In this document: positions 7,178-13,343 of the stretch, piece after piece
Numbering within the stretch: position 1 is the stretch's first letter
Layout of the letters: each line of letters begins with the position of its first letter
Assembly: GCA_016926315.1 (NCBI GenBank)
Contig: JAFGOU010000094.1
Coordinates: 1-13,343 of the forward strand
Reading direction: 5' to 3'
DNA: 13,343 nucleotides
From: Chitinispirillaceae bacterium
Lineage (GTDB): Bacteria; Fibrobacterota; Chitinivibrionia; Chitinivibrionales; Chitinispirillaceae
Program-made: the position numbers and the translations under genes
Notes under the pieces: model-generated
Database searches by the model: none
What the model was told of the DNA's origin: nothing
The model's input: only the letters and a program-made list of their open reading frames with translations

Positions 7178-8391
7178 GAGCTTGCATGCTGGCATACACG
7201 TATTATGAAGGAGATAATCGCGTCAGGCGTTATGCCGAAGCTCTGGTTAAACGGGGCGATTCAGTGGATATCGTCGCAATAGGCCGTCCGGGGCAACCTT
7301 CCCGGGTCACCATCGAAGGCGTCGCTGTCTTCAGGATCCAGACAAGGCATATCGATGAAAAAAGAAAAACCGATTACCTTTTTAAAATACTGCAGTTTCT
7401 CATTCATTCGTTTGTTTTCCTTACCTGGCGTCACCTGCGTAAACCCTACCAGCTTATCCATGTGCATTCAGTGCCGGATTTCGAGGTTTTTGCGGCGATA
7501 GTTCCCCGGTTGACGGGAGCAAGAGTAATCCTCGATATTCACGATATCGTTCCCGAATTTTTTGCGGGTAAATTCAGCGCCGGTAAAAATACCCTGTTAT
7601 CAAAAGCCTTGATGACGGTCGAAAAAATATGCTGTGCTTTTTCGAACCATGTCATCATATCGAACCATATCTGGGGAGAAAGGATTGTCGCCCGTTCGGT
7701 AAAAACCGAAAAATGTTCCGTGGTCCTCAACTATCCCGACCCGGCGATATTTAAAGGCGATCTTCCCCGCCGCCGGGGCGGAAGTTTTTCCATGTCCTAT
7801 CCCGGAACGTTGAGCCGGCATCAGGGGTTGGATATTGCCATCAGGGCGCTGGCGCTTGTCGGAGATGCGATCGGTGATTATCGATTCGACATCTATGGGA
7901 GGGGCGGCGAAGAGCAGGCGTTAAAGGACCTGGCGGTGTCGGTTGGGCTTCAGGAGAGGATCGTATTTCATGGTATCCTGCCGATTGACGAAATAGCAAA
8001 AAAAATGGCCATGTCCGACCTCGGCGTGGTCCCGAAAAGGGCTGATGGTTTCGGCAATGAAGCATTCAGCACGAAAATATTCGAGTTTATGGCGCTCCAT
8101 GTGCCGGTACTCATTTCCAGCACAAAAATAGACCGGTACTATTTCAACGATTCGGTGGTCAGATTTTTTGAATCGGGAAATGAACGCCAACTGGCGGACG
8201 GTATCGTATTTATGGCAAAACATGATGACTACAGGATTGCGCTGGTAAAAAAAGCCGACGTATTTATCAAGGCGTATAACTGGGACATCAAAAAGGGCGA
8301 GTACTTTGGGCTGGTTGATTCCCTGGTCCTGGGAAAAAGGGGAAAAACATGGCAGCACGCGCCATTCACTATGCCGTTATCACACCGGTAA
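7174..8391 (+). CDS. GT4-family glycosyltransferase (GT-B fold)
   Basis: The start at 7174 has AAGGAGAG just upstream and overlaps the previous stop as ATGA, giving 405 residues. The N-terminal domain opens with MRACMLAYTYYEGDNRVRRYAEAL and contains HVHSVPDF (97-103) and LDIHDIVPEFF (120-130). The C-terminal nucleotide-sugar domain contains YPGTLSRHQGLDIAIRAL (209-226), IYGRGGE (240-246), FHGILPIDEI (265-274) and the GT4 E-x7-E motif, Glu296 to Glu304, in NEAFSTKIFEFMALHVPVL. These are the standard marks of retaining GT4 enzymes. It should add one sugar to the lipid-linked repeat unit on the cytosolic face of the membrane. Donor and linkage cannot be predicted. The last 43 bases overlap the next gene. 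Confidence 0.92.
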   Translation: MRACMLAYTYYEGDNRVRRYAEALVKRGDSVDIVAIGRPGQPSRVTIEGVAVFRIQTRHIDEKRKTDYLFKILQFLIHSFVFLTWRHLRKPYQLIHVHSVPDFEVFAAIVPRLTGARVILDIHDIVPEFFAGKFSAGKNTLLSKALMTVEKICCAFSNHVIISNHIWGERIVARSVKTEKCSVVLNYPDPAIFKGDLPRRRGGSFSMSYPGTLSRHQGLDIAIRALALVGDAIGDYRFDIYGRGGEEQALKDLAVSVGLQERIVFHGILPIDEIAKKMAMSDLGVVPKRADGFGNEAFSTKIFEFMALHVPVLISSTKIDRYYFNDSVVRFFESGNERQLADGIVFMAKHDDYRIALVKKADVFIKAYNWDIKKGEYFGLVDSLVLGKRGKTWQHAPFTMPLSHR

Positions 8392-9245
8392 AGAACGAAG
8401 AACGGTATATAGCCCAGACTATTGCGTCGATGATTTCCCAGAGGGCGCGGCCGGTGGCGTGGACCATCGTCGACGACGCATCGACCGATGACACGGCCCG
8501 CATCGTCAGGGAATACGCCGGCAACAACCCCTGGATACGGTATCTCCTTTACCCCGGGGAAACGACCCGTAAAACCGGTTCCGCGGAGATACTCGCTTTT
8601 GATTACGGGATGAAATCGCTCGATGGTCTGGAAACCGATTATATCGTCAAACTCGATGGCGACCTGCGTTTCGGTGAAGAGTACTTCGAAACGCTGCTTT
8701 CACGATTTGAAAGCGACAAAAAACTGGGGATTGCCTCGGGGATATATTTTGAGGAAACGGCGCATTCGTGGGAACCCGTCACCATGCCCGGTTATCATGC
8801 TGCCGGAGCGAGCAAGGTCGTGCGACGAGAATGTTTCGAGCAGATCCACGGATTTGTCGCACTGCGCGGCTGGGACACGATCGACGAGATCCGCGCGCAG
8901 GCCGCCGGGTGGAAGACCGCGCATTTTCCCGACATCCGGTTTTTCCACCTGCGTAAGGAAGGGGTCGGAATGGGTCGGGTCCATACCAACGTAATGCACG
9001 GAGAGATATTCTATCGGACCGGGGGAAGTTTTATGTTTTTTATCATTAAAGCGCTTCATCGAATGGCGCGGGGAAAACCGATCCTGGTGGCCGGAGCGGC
9101 GATGATCTACGGATACCTGGCGGCAGCCTTTCGGAAAGAAAGTCTTTTGGTCAGCCCCACCGAGGCACGGAACTACCGTCAGTTGCTCTCTCGCCGGATG
9201 GGTGATGGCGTGCGACGAATTTTGCCATTTAGAGTCGGTGTCTGA
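8349..9245 (+). CDS. GT2-family glycosyltransferase (GT-A fold)
   Basis: The 298-residue protein starts at 8349 after AAGGGG and shares 43 bases with the end of the GT4 gene, so the two are probably translationally coupled. ITPVKNEERYI (11-21) and VDDASTDDT (41-49) form the nucleotide-binding part of a GT-A fold, DGD (103-105) is the DxD metal-binding motif, and GWDTIDE (174-180) occupies the place of the acceptor/catalytic ED motif. A hydrophobic stretch around 245-266 may associate with the membrane. It is expected to be an inverting enzyme adding a further sugar to the repeat unit. The length is typical for single-domain GT2 enzymes. Confidence 0.92.
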   Translation: MAARAIHYAVITPVKNEERYIAQTIASMISQRARPVAWTIVDDASTDDTARIVREYAGNNPWIRYLLYPGETTRKTGSAEILAFDYGMKSLDGLETDYIVKLDGDLRFGEEYFETLLSRFESDKKLGIASGIYFEETAHSWEPVTMPGYHAAGASKVVRRECFEQIHGFVALRGWDTIDEIRAQAAGWKTAHFPDIRFFHLRKEGVGMGRVHTNVMHGEIFYRTGGSFMFFIIKALHRMARGKPILVAGAAMIYGYLAAAFRKESLLVSPTEARNYRQLLSRRMGDGVRRILPFRVGV

Positions 9246-9280
9246 CAGATATACGTTTTTTGGGTAGATAAAAATAAAGC

Positions 9281-9365
9281 GTGAACGCGGATTATTTATT
9301 ATCAGTGAAGATCCGTTTTTTCCGCGTCATCCGCGTGCTGCTTTTTTATTCCGGCTCCGCCGGCT
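9281..9365 (+). repeat. Dispersed repeat remnant between GT2 and amidotransferase genes
   Basis: The spacer contains ACGCGGAT (9285-9292) and its exact complement ATCCGCGT (9329-9336), with AGATCCGTTTTTTCCGCGTCATC between. Phrases of the form ATCCGTTTTATCCGCGTCATCCGCGT are, from memory, a widespread non-coding dispersed repeat in environmental bacterial genomes. It ends with TTCCGGCTCCGCCGGCT (9349-9365), which recurs exactly in inverted orientation at 12729-12745. The open frame running through it into the amidotransferase is therefore judged non-coding. Confidence 0.55.
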
Positions 9366-9388
9366 TAGATCACGAAAGGAAAGGTAGT

Positions 9389-11284
9389 ATGTGCGGAATT
9401 TGCGGTATATACAACACGCATGGCGGCAGTGTCGACAGGCAGATTGTCGACGGGATGAATGAGGCGATTCGTCATCGTGGTCCCGACGGCTCCGGGACAT
9501 TTATCAAGGGTCCTGTGGGGCTGGGGCACCGGCGGCTGAGCATTATCGATGTCGCCGGGGGAGCGCAACCGATCGGCAACGAGGACGATACCCTGCAACT
9601 GGTTTTTAACGGGGAGATCTACAATTACATCGAACTGCGCGACCAGTTGCTTAAAAGCGGGCACCTATTCAAGACAAAATCCGACACCGAAGTCATCATC
9701 CACGGTTATGAGGAGTGGGGCGTCGATTGTGTGAGCCGCTTTAATGGCATCTTCGCCTTTGCGCTGTGGGATGGCAAACAGCAGCGGCTCTTTCTTGCCC
9801 GCGATCACCTGGGGGTAAAACCCCTCTACTATGCAATGGTGGACCAGCGGCTCATTTTTGCCTCGGAAATCAAGGCGCTGCTGCAGGATCCTCAATGTCC
9901 CCGTGCGGTCGACATGAAGGCCCTCGGCGCGCTCTTCAGTTACCGGTATGTTCCCTCACCGGATACCCTGTTTCACGGCATCAGGAAACTGTCGCCGGGA
10001 CATATACTCCTTGCCGGCGATGGTACGGTGGATGTCCGCCGCTACTGGGGCCGCATTCCTGAGATAGACACCGTCAGCAGCGAGAACGCGCTCATGGAGC
10101 GTTATCAGGAGTTATTCGAGGATGCCATGCGGCTTCAGGTCAGAAGCGATGTGCCGGTGGGTCTTTTTTTGAGTTCCGGCGTCGACTCGGGAGCGATCCT
10201 CACCCAGATGCGCCGCCACATCAGCGGTCCGCTTCATACGTTTACGATCGGTTTTTCCAAAGGGGAAAAAACCAACGAAACCGCCGATGCCCGGGAGCTG
10301 GCTGAACAGTTCGGCGCCCTCCATCATGAGATGATCGTCACCCCTGAGGATTATCTGCGCTATTTCAAGCGTTACCTCTGGGACATCGAGGAGCCGGTGG
10401 GCAATGAAACCGCGGCTGCATTCCACTTCGTCAGCCGGCTGGCGAAAAACGATGTCAAAGTGGTCCTTACCGGTCAGGGGGTCGATGAGCCATGGGCCGG
10501 GTATCACCGGCATCTGGGGGTGCGGTTGTCGGAACTCTATTCCAAACTACCGGCGGTCGTAACCAACGCCGTACGCAACGCGGTGAATATGCTTCCCCGT
10601 AACGAGCGGCTTAAAAGAGGGGTGGCGTCGCTTCATGAACCGGATATGCTGTCCCGTTTTGCGAAGATCTATACGTTTTTCGATACCGGTATGAAGGAAA
10701 GGCTTTTCAGCGATGCGACCAAAGAACAGCTCCGCTACGAGGGCCATGAAACGGGCGAAGCCCTGCGCCATTTCTATGATGAGATATCGCATCTCGATCC
10801 GGTTTCGCGGATGTTGTACATCGATACGCGCACCGGTCTCCCGGATGACCTACTCATGGTGAACGATAAAACATCCATGGCTAATTCCCTTGAGGCGCGC
10901 GTGCCGTTTTTGGACTACCGTCTCGTTGAGTTCGTCGAAACGATTCCCGTTAGCCTCAAACTGAAGGGGTTTCACGGGAAATACCTGCATAAGAGGGCTG
11001 CTGAAAAGTGGCTCCCGAAAAAGGTGGCATATCGGAAGAAAAAGGGGTTTGCCAATCCGATCGATACATGGTTGCGCGGGTCCATGAGCGCTTTTGTGAA
11101 TGAATGTCTCTTTAGTGAAGGGTCGGCCGTGCAAAAATATTTTGATGTATCATATATCAGGCGCATGGTAACGCTTCACGAGGCGGGACGGGAAGATTAT
11201 CTTTTTCATCTTTACCTGCTTATCTCTTTTGAGCTATGGCACCGATGCTTTATCGATCAACCGGTGTCGCGAAGGCAGCCGTGA
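9389..11284 (+). CDS. AsnB-type glutamine amidotransferase (asparagine synthase family)
   Basis: The ATG at 9389 gives 631 residues beginning MCGICGIY, so Cys2 is the N-terminal nucleophile after Met removal; the in-frame extension to 9281 would destroy this and runs through a repeat. The glutaminase domain (about 1-210) has RHRGPDG (28-34), GHRRLSIID (46-54), NGEIYN (74-79) and ARDHLGVKPLYY (137-148). The synthetase domain has the ATP pyrophosphatase loop SSGVDS (262-267), GQGVDEPWAGY (362-372) and a later DKTSMANSLEARVPFLDYR segment. The reaction is ATP-dependent transfer of ammonia from glutamine to a carboxylate. In a polysaccharide operon the target is more likely a uronic acid or another glycan carboxylate than free aspartate; homologues occur in O-antigen and exosortase-associated clusters. 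Both active sites look intact. The next gene starts 21 bases after it. Confidence 0.93.
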   Translation: MCGICGIYNTHGGSVDRQIVDGMNEAIRHRGPDGSGTFIKGPVGLGHRRLSIIDVAGGAQPIGNEDDTLQLVFNGEIYNYIELRDQLLKSGHLFKTKSDTEVIIHGYEEWGVDCVSRFNGIFAFALWDGKQQRLFLARDHLGVKPLYYAMVDQRLIFASEIKALLQDPQCPRAVDMKALGALFSYRYVPSPDTLFHGIRKLSPGHILLAGDGTVDVRRYWGRIPEIDTVSSENALMERYQELFEDAMRLQVRSDVPVGLFLSSGVDSGAILTQMRRHISGPLHTFTIGFSKGEKTNETADARELAEQFGALHHEMIVTPEDYLRYFKRYLWDIEEPVGNETAAAFHFVSRLAKNDVKVVLTGQGVDEPWAGYHRHLGVRLSELYSKLPAVVTNAVRNAVNMLPRNERLKRGVASLHEPDMLSRFAKIYTFFDTGMKERLFSDATKEQLRYEGHETGEALRHFYDEISHLDPVSRMLYIDTRTGLPDDLLMVNDKTSMANSLEARVPFLDYRLVEFVETIPVSLKLKGFHGKYLHKRAAEKWLPKKVAYRKKKGFANPIDTWLRGSMSAFVNECLFSEGSAVQKYFDVSYIRRMVTLHEAGREDYLFHLYLLISFELWHRCFIDQPVSRRQP

Positions 11285-11305
11285 TTAGCGGCGCAGGGAG
11301 GGCAT

Positions 11306-12688
11306 ATGAACCGGGTGTTTAATCTGCTCGTGATTGCAGGCCTTATTTTTGGGCATTGCACGGCGTCGGCGCGAACCTGGTATATCGATTATGAAGATGG
11401 GTCCGATAAAAATGGCGGCATGGCGAAAAAAGCGGCCTGGAAACGCTGTCCGGGCATGACCGGATTTACCGGGGCCTACCGTCATGAAGCCGGCGACCGG
11501 TTTGTTTTTAAGGGCGGATGCGCCTGGCCTTCGGCAGTTTTACCGCTTGTTATTAAAAACAGCGGCGCCGACGGCGCTGCCGATGTCTATACGAGCGACC
11601 ATACCTGGTACCGGGGACCTTCCTGGACACAGCCCGTTTTTTCAGGTCAGCATTCACGCACTCCGCTGCTTATTGCCGAAGGAAAATCATATTTTATAGT
11701 CAAAGACCTCGGGTTTATTGATTTCGGCAGGGCCGGAATATGGAACGGCGGCAAGGCGATTGACATTAACGCCTGTTCCCACTATGCAATTACCAGGTGC
11801 ACCATCGCCCCTCAGGCCTGGATCGGCCTCTACCTTCATTCGTATTCGGGCGCTACTGAAGAAAATATTCTCATCGACCAAAACGACATTAGCGCCAGCG
11901 GTCAGGCGATCGTGATTGCCGTGGAGGCCCCAAACACCCGGATGCACCGGGTCACCGTAAACAACAATGCCATTCACGACCTTTCGTCCCAGATCGTGGG
12001 GGAGACGCACGGAGACGGTATTCATACATGGAACGCGGTACAGGATGACCGGACACAATACATCAGCGACCTGGTTATCAGCGATAACCGGTTTTATGGC
12101 GATTTCTCCTGCGGCGACGGCGGAAAGGCAAGCATGACCTCCCTCATCTACCTCACCGATCCCGGAAAGCGCGCACGAATTTCCGGTAACGTATTGACCT
12201 GTTCCGCAACCTCCCGTTTCGCGTCCCTGATCTGGGTGCGGTATTTCGACAGCGTTTCAATAGTCAATAATACTCTGGTCATGGATTCGGCACTGGGAGC
12301 TATTGGAATAATGGTCGGTCAGGGTGATGCCGGAAAGAGGGTGGTGGTAAAAAACAACATTATTGCAGGCGCAAAGTATTGCTATTATATCTACGGGGAC
12401 GCCTGTTCAACCACTTCCATCGACAATAATAATTGCGTAACGACAGGGTCCACAACAGGATTCTGGACCCTCGTGGGCAAAACCTGGTCCGAATGGCGGG
12501 AAGCGGGAAACGACAGGAATGGTATCAGTGCCGATCCGCAGTTTCGGTCCTCAACCGATTTGCGTTTACGGTCGACCTCTCCCTGTATCGGCCGGGCCGA
12601 CAGCCTGACAGGGGATCTCTTTTCGGGCGAAGCCGCCTGGAGCAACCGGCGGGACCTGGGCGCCTTTGAGTTCACGAAAAAGCAGTAG
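11306..12688 (+). CDS. Secreted right-handed beta-helix protein, possible polysaccharide-active enzyme
   Basis: The start at 11306 has GGGAGGG upstream and begins 21 bases after the amidotransferase, so it belongs to the operon. Residues 1-22 form a signal peptide with ASA before Arg23 (Cys18 in FGHC is a weak lipobox alternative). The mature protein starts RTWYIDYEDGSDKNGG, the typical cap of secreted parallel beta-helix proteins. Repeated short strands of the form (I/V).(D/N)N.I follow from about 125 to 400: LIDQNDIS, VTVNNNAIHD, VISDNRFYG, ISGNVLT, SIVNNTLVM and VVKNNIIAG. The end (SADPQF..., SPCIGRADSL, RRDLGAFEF) matches the choice-of-anchor Q / DUF1565-like C-termini. Folds of this type include pectate and alginate lyases, epimerases and glycan-binding proteins; no catalytic triad can be assigned. 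It probably acts in the periplasm or outside on the polysaccharide made by the operon. Confidence 0.83.
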   Translation: MNRVFNLLVIAGLIFGHCTASARTWYIDYEDGSDKNGGMAKKAAWKRCPGMTGFTGAYRHEAGDRFVFKGGCAWPSAVLPLVIKNSGADGAADVYTSDHTWYRGPSWTQPVFSGQHSRTPLLIAEGKSYFIVKDLGFIDFGRAGIWNGGKAIDINACSHYAITRCTIAPQAWIGLYLHSYSGATEENILIDQNDISASGQAIVIAVEAPNTRMHRVTVNNNAIHDLSSQIVGETHGDGIHTWNAVQDDRTQYISDLVISDNRFYGDFSCGDGGKASMTSLIYLTDPGKRARISGNVLTCSATSRFASLIWVRYFDSVSIVNNTLVMDSALGAIGIMVGQGDAGKRVVVKNNIIAGAKYCYYIYGDACSTTSIDNNNCVTTGSTTGFWTLVGKTWSEWREAGNDRNGISADPQFRSSTDLRLRSTSPCIGRADSLTGDLFSGEAAWSNRRDLGAFEFTKKQ

Positions 12689-12728
12689 CGTCTGTGTTTG
12701 CCTCGAAATTCCTCTCCCTGAATTGTTG

Positions 12729-12745
12729 AGCCGGCGGAGCCGGAA
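12729..12745 (-). repeat. 17-base repeat, inverted copy of 9349-9365
   Basis: AGCCGGCGGAGCCGGAA is the exact reverse complement of the 17 bases at 9349-9365. The core CCGGC-GGA-GCCGG is a small hairpin. Read in the same orientation, both copies are preceded by a T-rich tract, which supports a shared dispersed unit rather than chance. Confidence 0.55.
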
Positions 12746-12810
12746 AAAATTGTTATCGTATGGCTCCGCGGCATAACGTCCTGAAGCTCGCAAAATATAC
12801 ACAAGAAGGA

Positions 12811-12885
12811 GCCTGCCCTGCCTGCACTGAGCCGGGTCGAAGCCTGCACTGTGTTTTACCGAAGTGTGAGCCTGTCGAGGGGTAT
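12811..12885. repeat. Degenerate GCCTG / GAGCC-GTCGA repeat cluster
   Basis: GCCTGCACTG occurs at 12820-12829 and again at 12842-12851, with a near copy GCCTGCCCTG at 12811-12820. Between and after them lie CACTGAGCCGGGTCGAA and GTGAGCCTGTCGAGGGG, both variants of the common bacterial dispersed repeat whose complement reads CTTCGACAGGCTCA. It appears to be an assembly of decayed repeat units without coding capacity. Confidence 0.5.
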
Positions 12886-12906
12886 ATTTGCCTCACACAT
12901 TATCTA

Positions 12907-13079
12907 GTGTCTGTCCGAAAAGTCCTCCTTGTGACGTCATACCGGCCTGCCTTCGCCGTAGCGGCTTCGCGCAGGCAGGCGCAGGCCGGTATCCAGCTAT
13001 CGAAAATGGCCAGAAACCCTGGATTCCGGCTTTCGCCGGAATGACGGATTCTAAAAAACAGGGGTTTTCGGACAAACAC
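12907..13079. mobile_element. 173-bp MITE with 15-bp terminal inverted repeats and flanking TA
   Basis: The left end GTGTCTGTCCGAAAA (12907-12921) and right end TTTTCGGACAAACAC (13065-13079) are inverted repeats matching at 14 of 15 positions, and each is bordered by TA (12905-12906 and 13080-13081). A TA duplication is the hallmark of IS630/Tc1-mariner transposition. Inside are two hairpins: ATACCGGCCTGC (12939-12950) with GCAGGCCGGTAT (12981-12992), and ATTCCGGC (13023-13030) with GCCGGAAT (13035-13042). These belong to the widespread 'GTCATTCC...GGAATCCAG' repeat, which translates as VIPAKAGIQ. The two units face each other (GTCAT...ATCCAG and CTGGAT...ATGAC), making the whole element a large imperfect palindrome. 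It has no transposase and would have to be moved in trans. Confidence 0.75.
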
Positions 13080-13080
13080 T

Positions 13081-13097
13081 ACATAGATTTCCTATGT
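13081..13097. repeat. Small hairpin next to the MITE
   Basis: ACATAG (13081-13086) and CTATGT (13092-13097) form a perfect 6-bp stem with a five-base loop directly at the right border of the mobile element. It may be part of the original insertion site or a short stem in the leader of the next gene; nothing more can be said. Confidence 0.3.
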
Positions 13098-13282
13098 ATT
13101 CTATCGGTTATCTTTCGGTATAACGATCCACCCTTCTTCATGGTATATTTATTACAAACTCTTATCCAGCTATGCTGGGTTAGGGTAGAGCGATCAATTA
13201 AAAGATAGGGTCAGCAAATGAGCTATAAAGGAAGTGCAGGAAATGGGTCGCTGTGGTTAAACGCTTAACAAACGAGGTCGCC

Positions 13283-13343
13283 ATGTTTCTTCGCTCAATC
13301 GGGCTGGTACTTATCGCTTCAGCGGCGGTTTTTGCAAACACCT
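13283..13343 (+). CDS. Start of an exported protein (cut by window end)
   Basis: An ATG at 13283, preceded by GAGG five bases upstream, opens a frame that runs to the window end. The 20 visible residues (MFLRSIGLVLIASAAVFANT) are a textbook signal peptide: an Arg at position 4, a hydrophobic core, and a signal peptidase I site after AVFA. The mature protein lies outside the window, so its function is unknown. The upstream 200 bases separate it from the mobile element and could carry its own promoter, so it need not be part of the polysaccharide operon. Confidence 0.65.
   Translation, partial: MFLRSIGLVLIASAAVFANT

Larger units (their letters stand above)
12689..13282. other. Repeat-rich intergenic region after the operon
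   Basis: This stretch of 594 bases has no convincing gene. It holds an inverted copy of the 17-base repeat seen at 9349 (12729-12745), a cluster of GCCTG-type repeats (12811-12885), a TA-flanked miniature element (12905-13081), and the upstream region of the last gene. I see no classical rho-independent terminator: the GC hairpin at 12731-12743 is followed by A residues, not by a U-run. Confidence 0.75.

Noticed and set aside
9281..9388. N-terminal extension of the amidotransferase
   Set aside because: It would bury the nucleophile Cys2 and translates a non-coding dispersed repeat; the ATG at 9389 has its own AAGG.
12729..12756. Rho-independent terminator after the beta-helix gene
   Set aside because: The CCGGC-GGA-GCCGG hairpin is followed by AAAAAATT rather than a U-run on the plus strand, and the same hairpin occurs in a repeat at 9349.
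12391..12849. 152-codon minus-strand frame at the end of the operon
   Set aside because: Mostly antisense to the beta-helix gene and extending into repeat sequence, with no ribosome binding site or domain.
12893..13075. 60-codon minus-strand frame containing VIPAKAGIQ
   Set aside because: VIPAKAGIQ is the well-known chance translation of a dispersed repeat; the frame lies inside the MITE.
13218..13268. 16-residue mini-ORF (ATG at 13218) and possible riboswitch before the last gene
   Set aside because: Only a weak AGGG lies upstream. I tried to fit a c-di-GMP (GEMM) or other riboswitch consensus to 13200-13282 and could not place the conserved core.
1..13343. CRISPR array, tRNA or rRNA genes
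   Set aside because: No regularly spaced direct repeats and no tRNA or rRNA signature sequences were seen on either strand by eye.

Overview
The window looks like part of a Gram-negative bacterial chromosome. It is dominated by one long + strand operon for an extracellular or surface polysaccharide, flanked by genes for secreted proteins and by repeat-rich spacers. The Gram-negative assignment rests on the undecaprenyl-linked polysaccharide machinery, the signal peptides, and the 'VIPAKAGIQ'-type and 'GAGCCTGTCGA'-type dispersed repeats common in environmental proteobacteria and related phyla. The species cannot be named from the sequence; a Fibrobacterota/Chitinivibrionia-like or deltaproteobacterial-like genome would fit but is only a guess.

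Layout. (a) 1-1845, minus strand: two exported-protein genes in tandem. One has two SbsA-type Ig-like domains and a DUF3494 ice-binding-like domain (514-1845). The other is cut by the window edge and has repeated W-x-D-x-R motifs (1-450). (b) 1846-2226: divergent spacer with a 9-bp inverted repeat touching the ribosome binding site of a 17-codon mini-ORF, and an extended -10 candidate. (c) 2227-12688, plus strand: eight tightly spaced genes in the order phosphoglycosyl transferase, Gfo/Idh/MocA dehydrogenase, O-antigen polymerase/ligase-type membrane protein, FemAB/CelD-like GNAT, GT4 glycosyltransferase, GT2 glycosyltransferase, AsnB-type amidotransferase, secreted beta-helix protein. Two gaps inside the operon are not simple junctions: 4385-4632 holds stem-loops and a doubtful 79-codon ORF, and 9246-9388 holds a dispersed repeat. 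(d) 12689-13282: repeat-rich spacer with a 173-bp MITE flanked by TA. (e) 13283-end: start of another exported protein.

How the genes may work together (inference): the phosphoglycosyl transferase loads a sugar-1-phosphate onto undecaprenyl phosphate. The GT4 and GT2 enzymes extend the chain. The dehydrogenase and the AsnB-type enzyme probably make or amidate an unusual sugar acid, and the GNAT adds an acyl or aminoacyl group. The polymerase joins repeat units, and the secreted beta-helix protein acts on or binds the exported glycan. No Wzx flippase or Wza/Wzc export genes lie inside the window.

The most interesting feature is the N-terminus of the phosphoglycosyl transferase. It is a degenerate GGDEF domain that has lost the GGDEF signature but keeps an RxxD inhibitory-site motif in the correct register. 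This suggests a c-di-GMP receptor fused directly to the enzyme that starts glycan synthesis.
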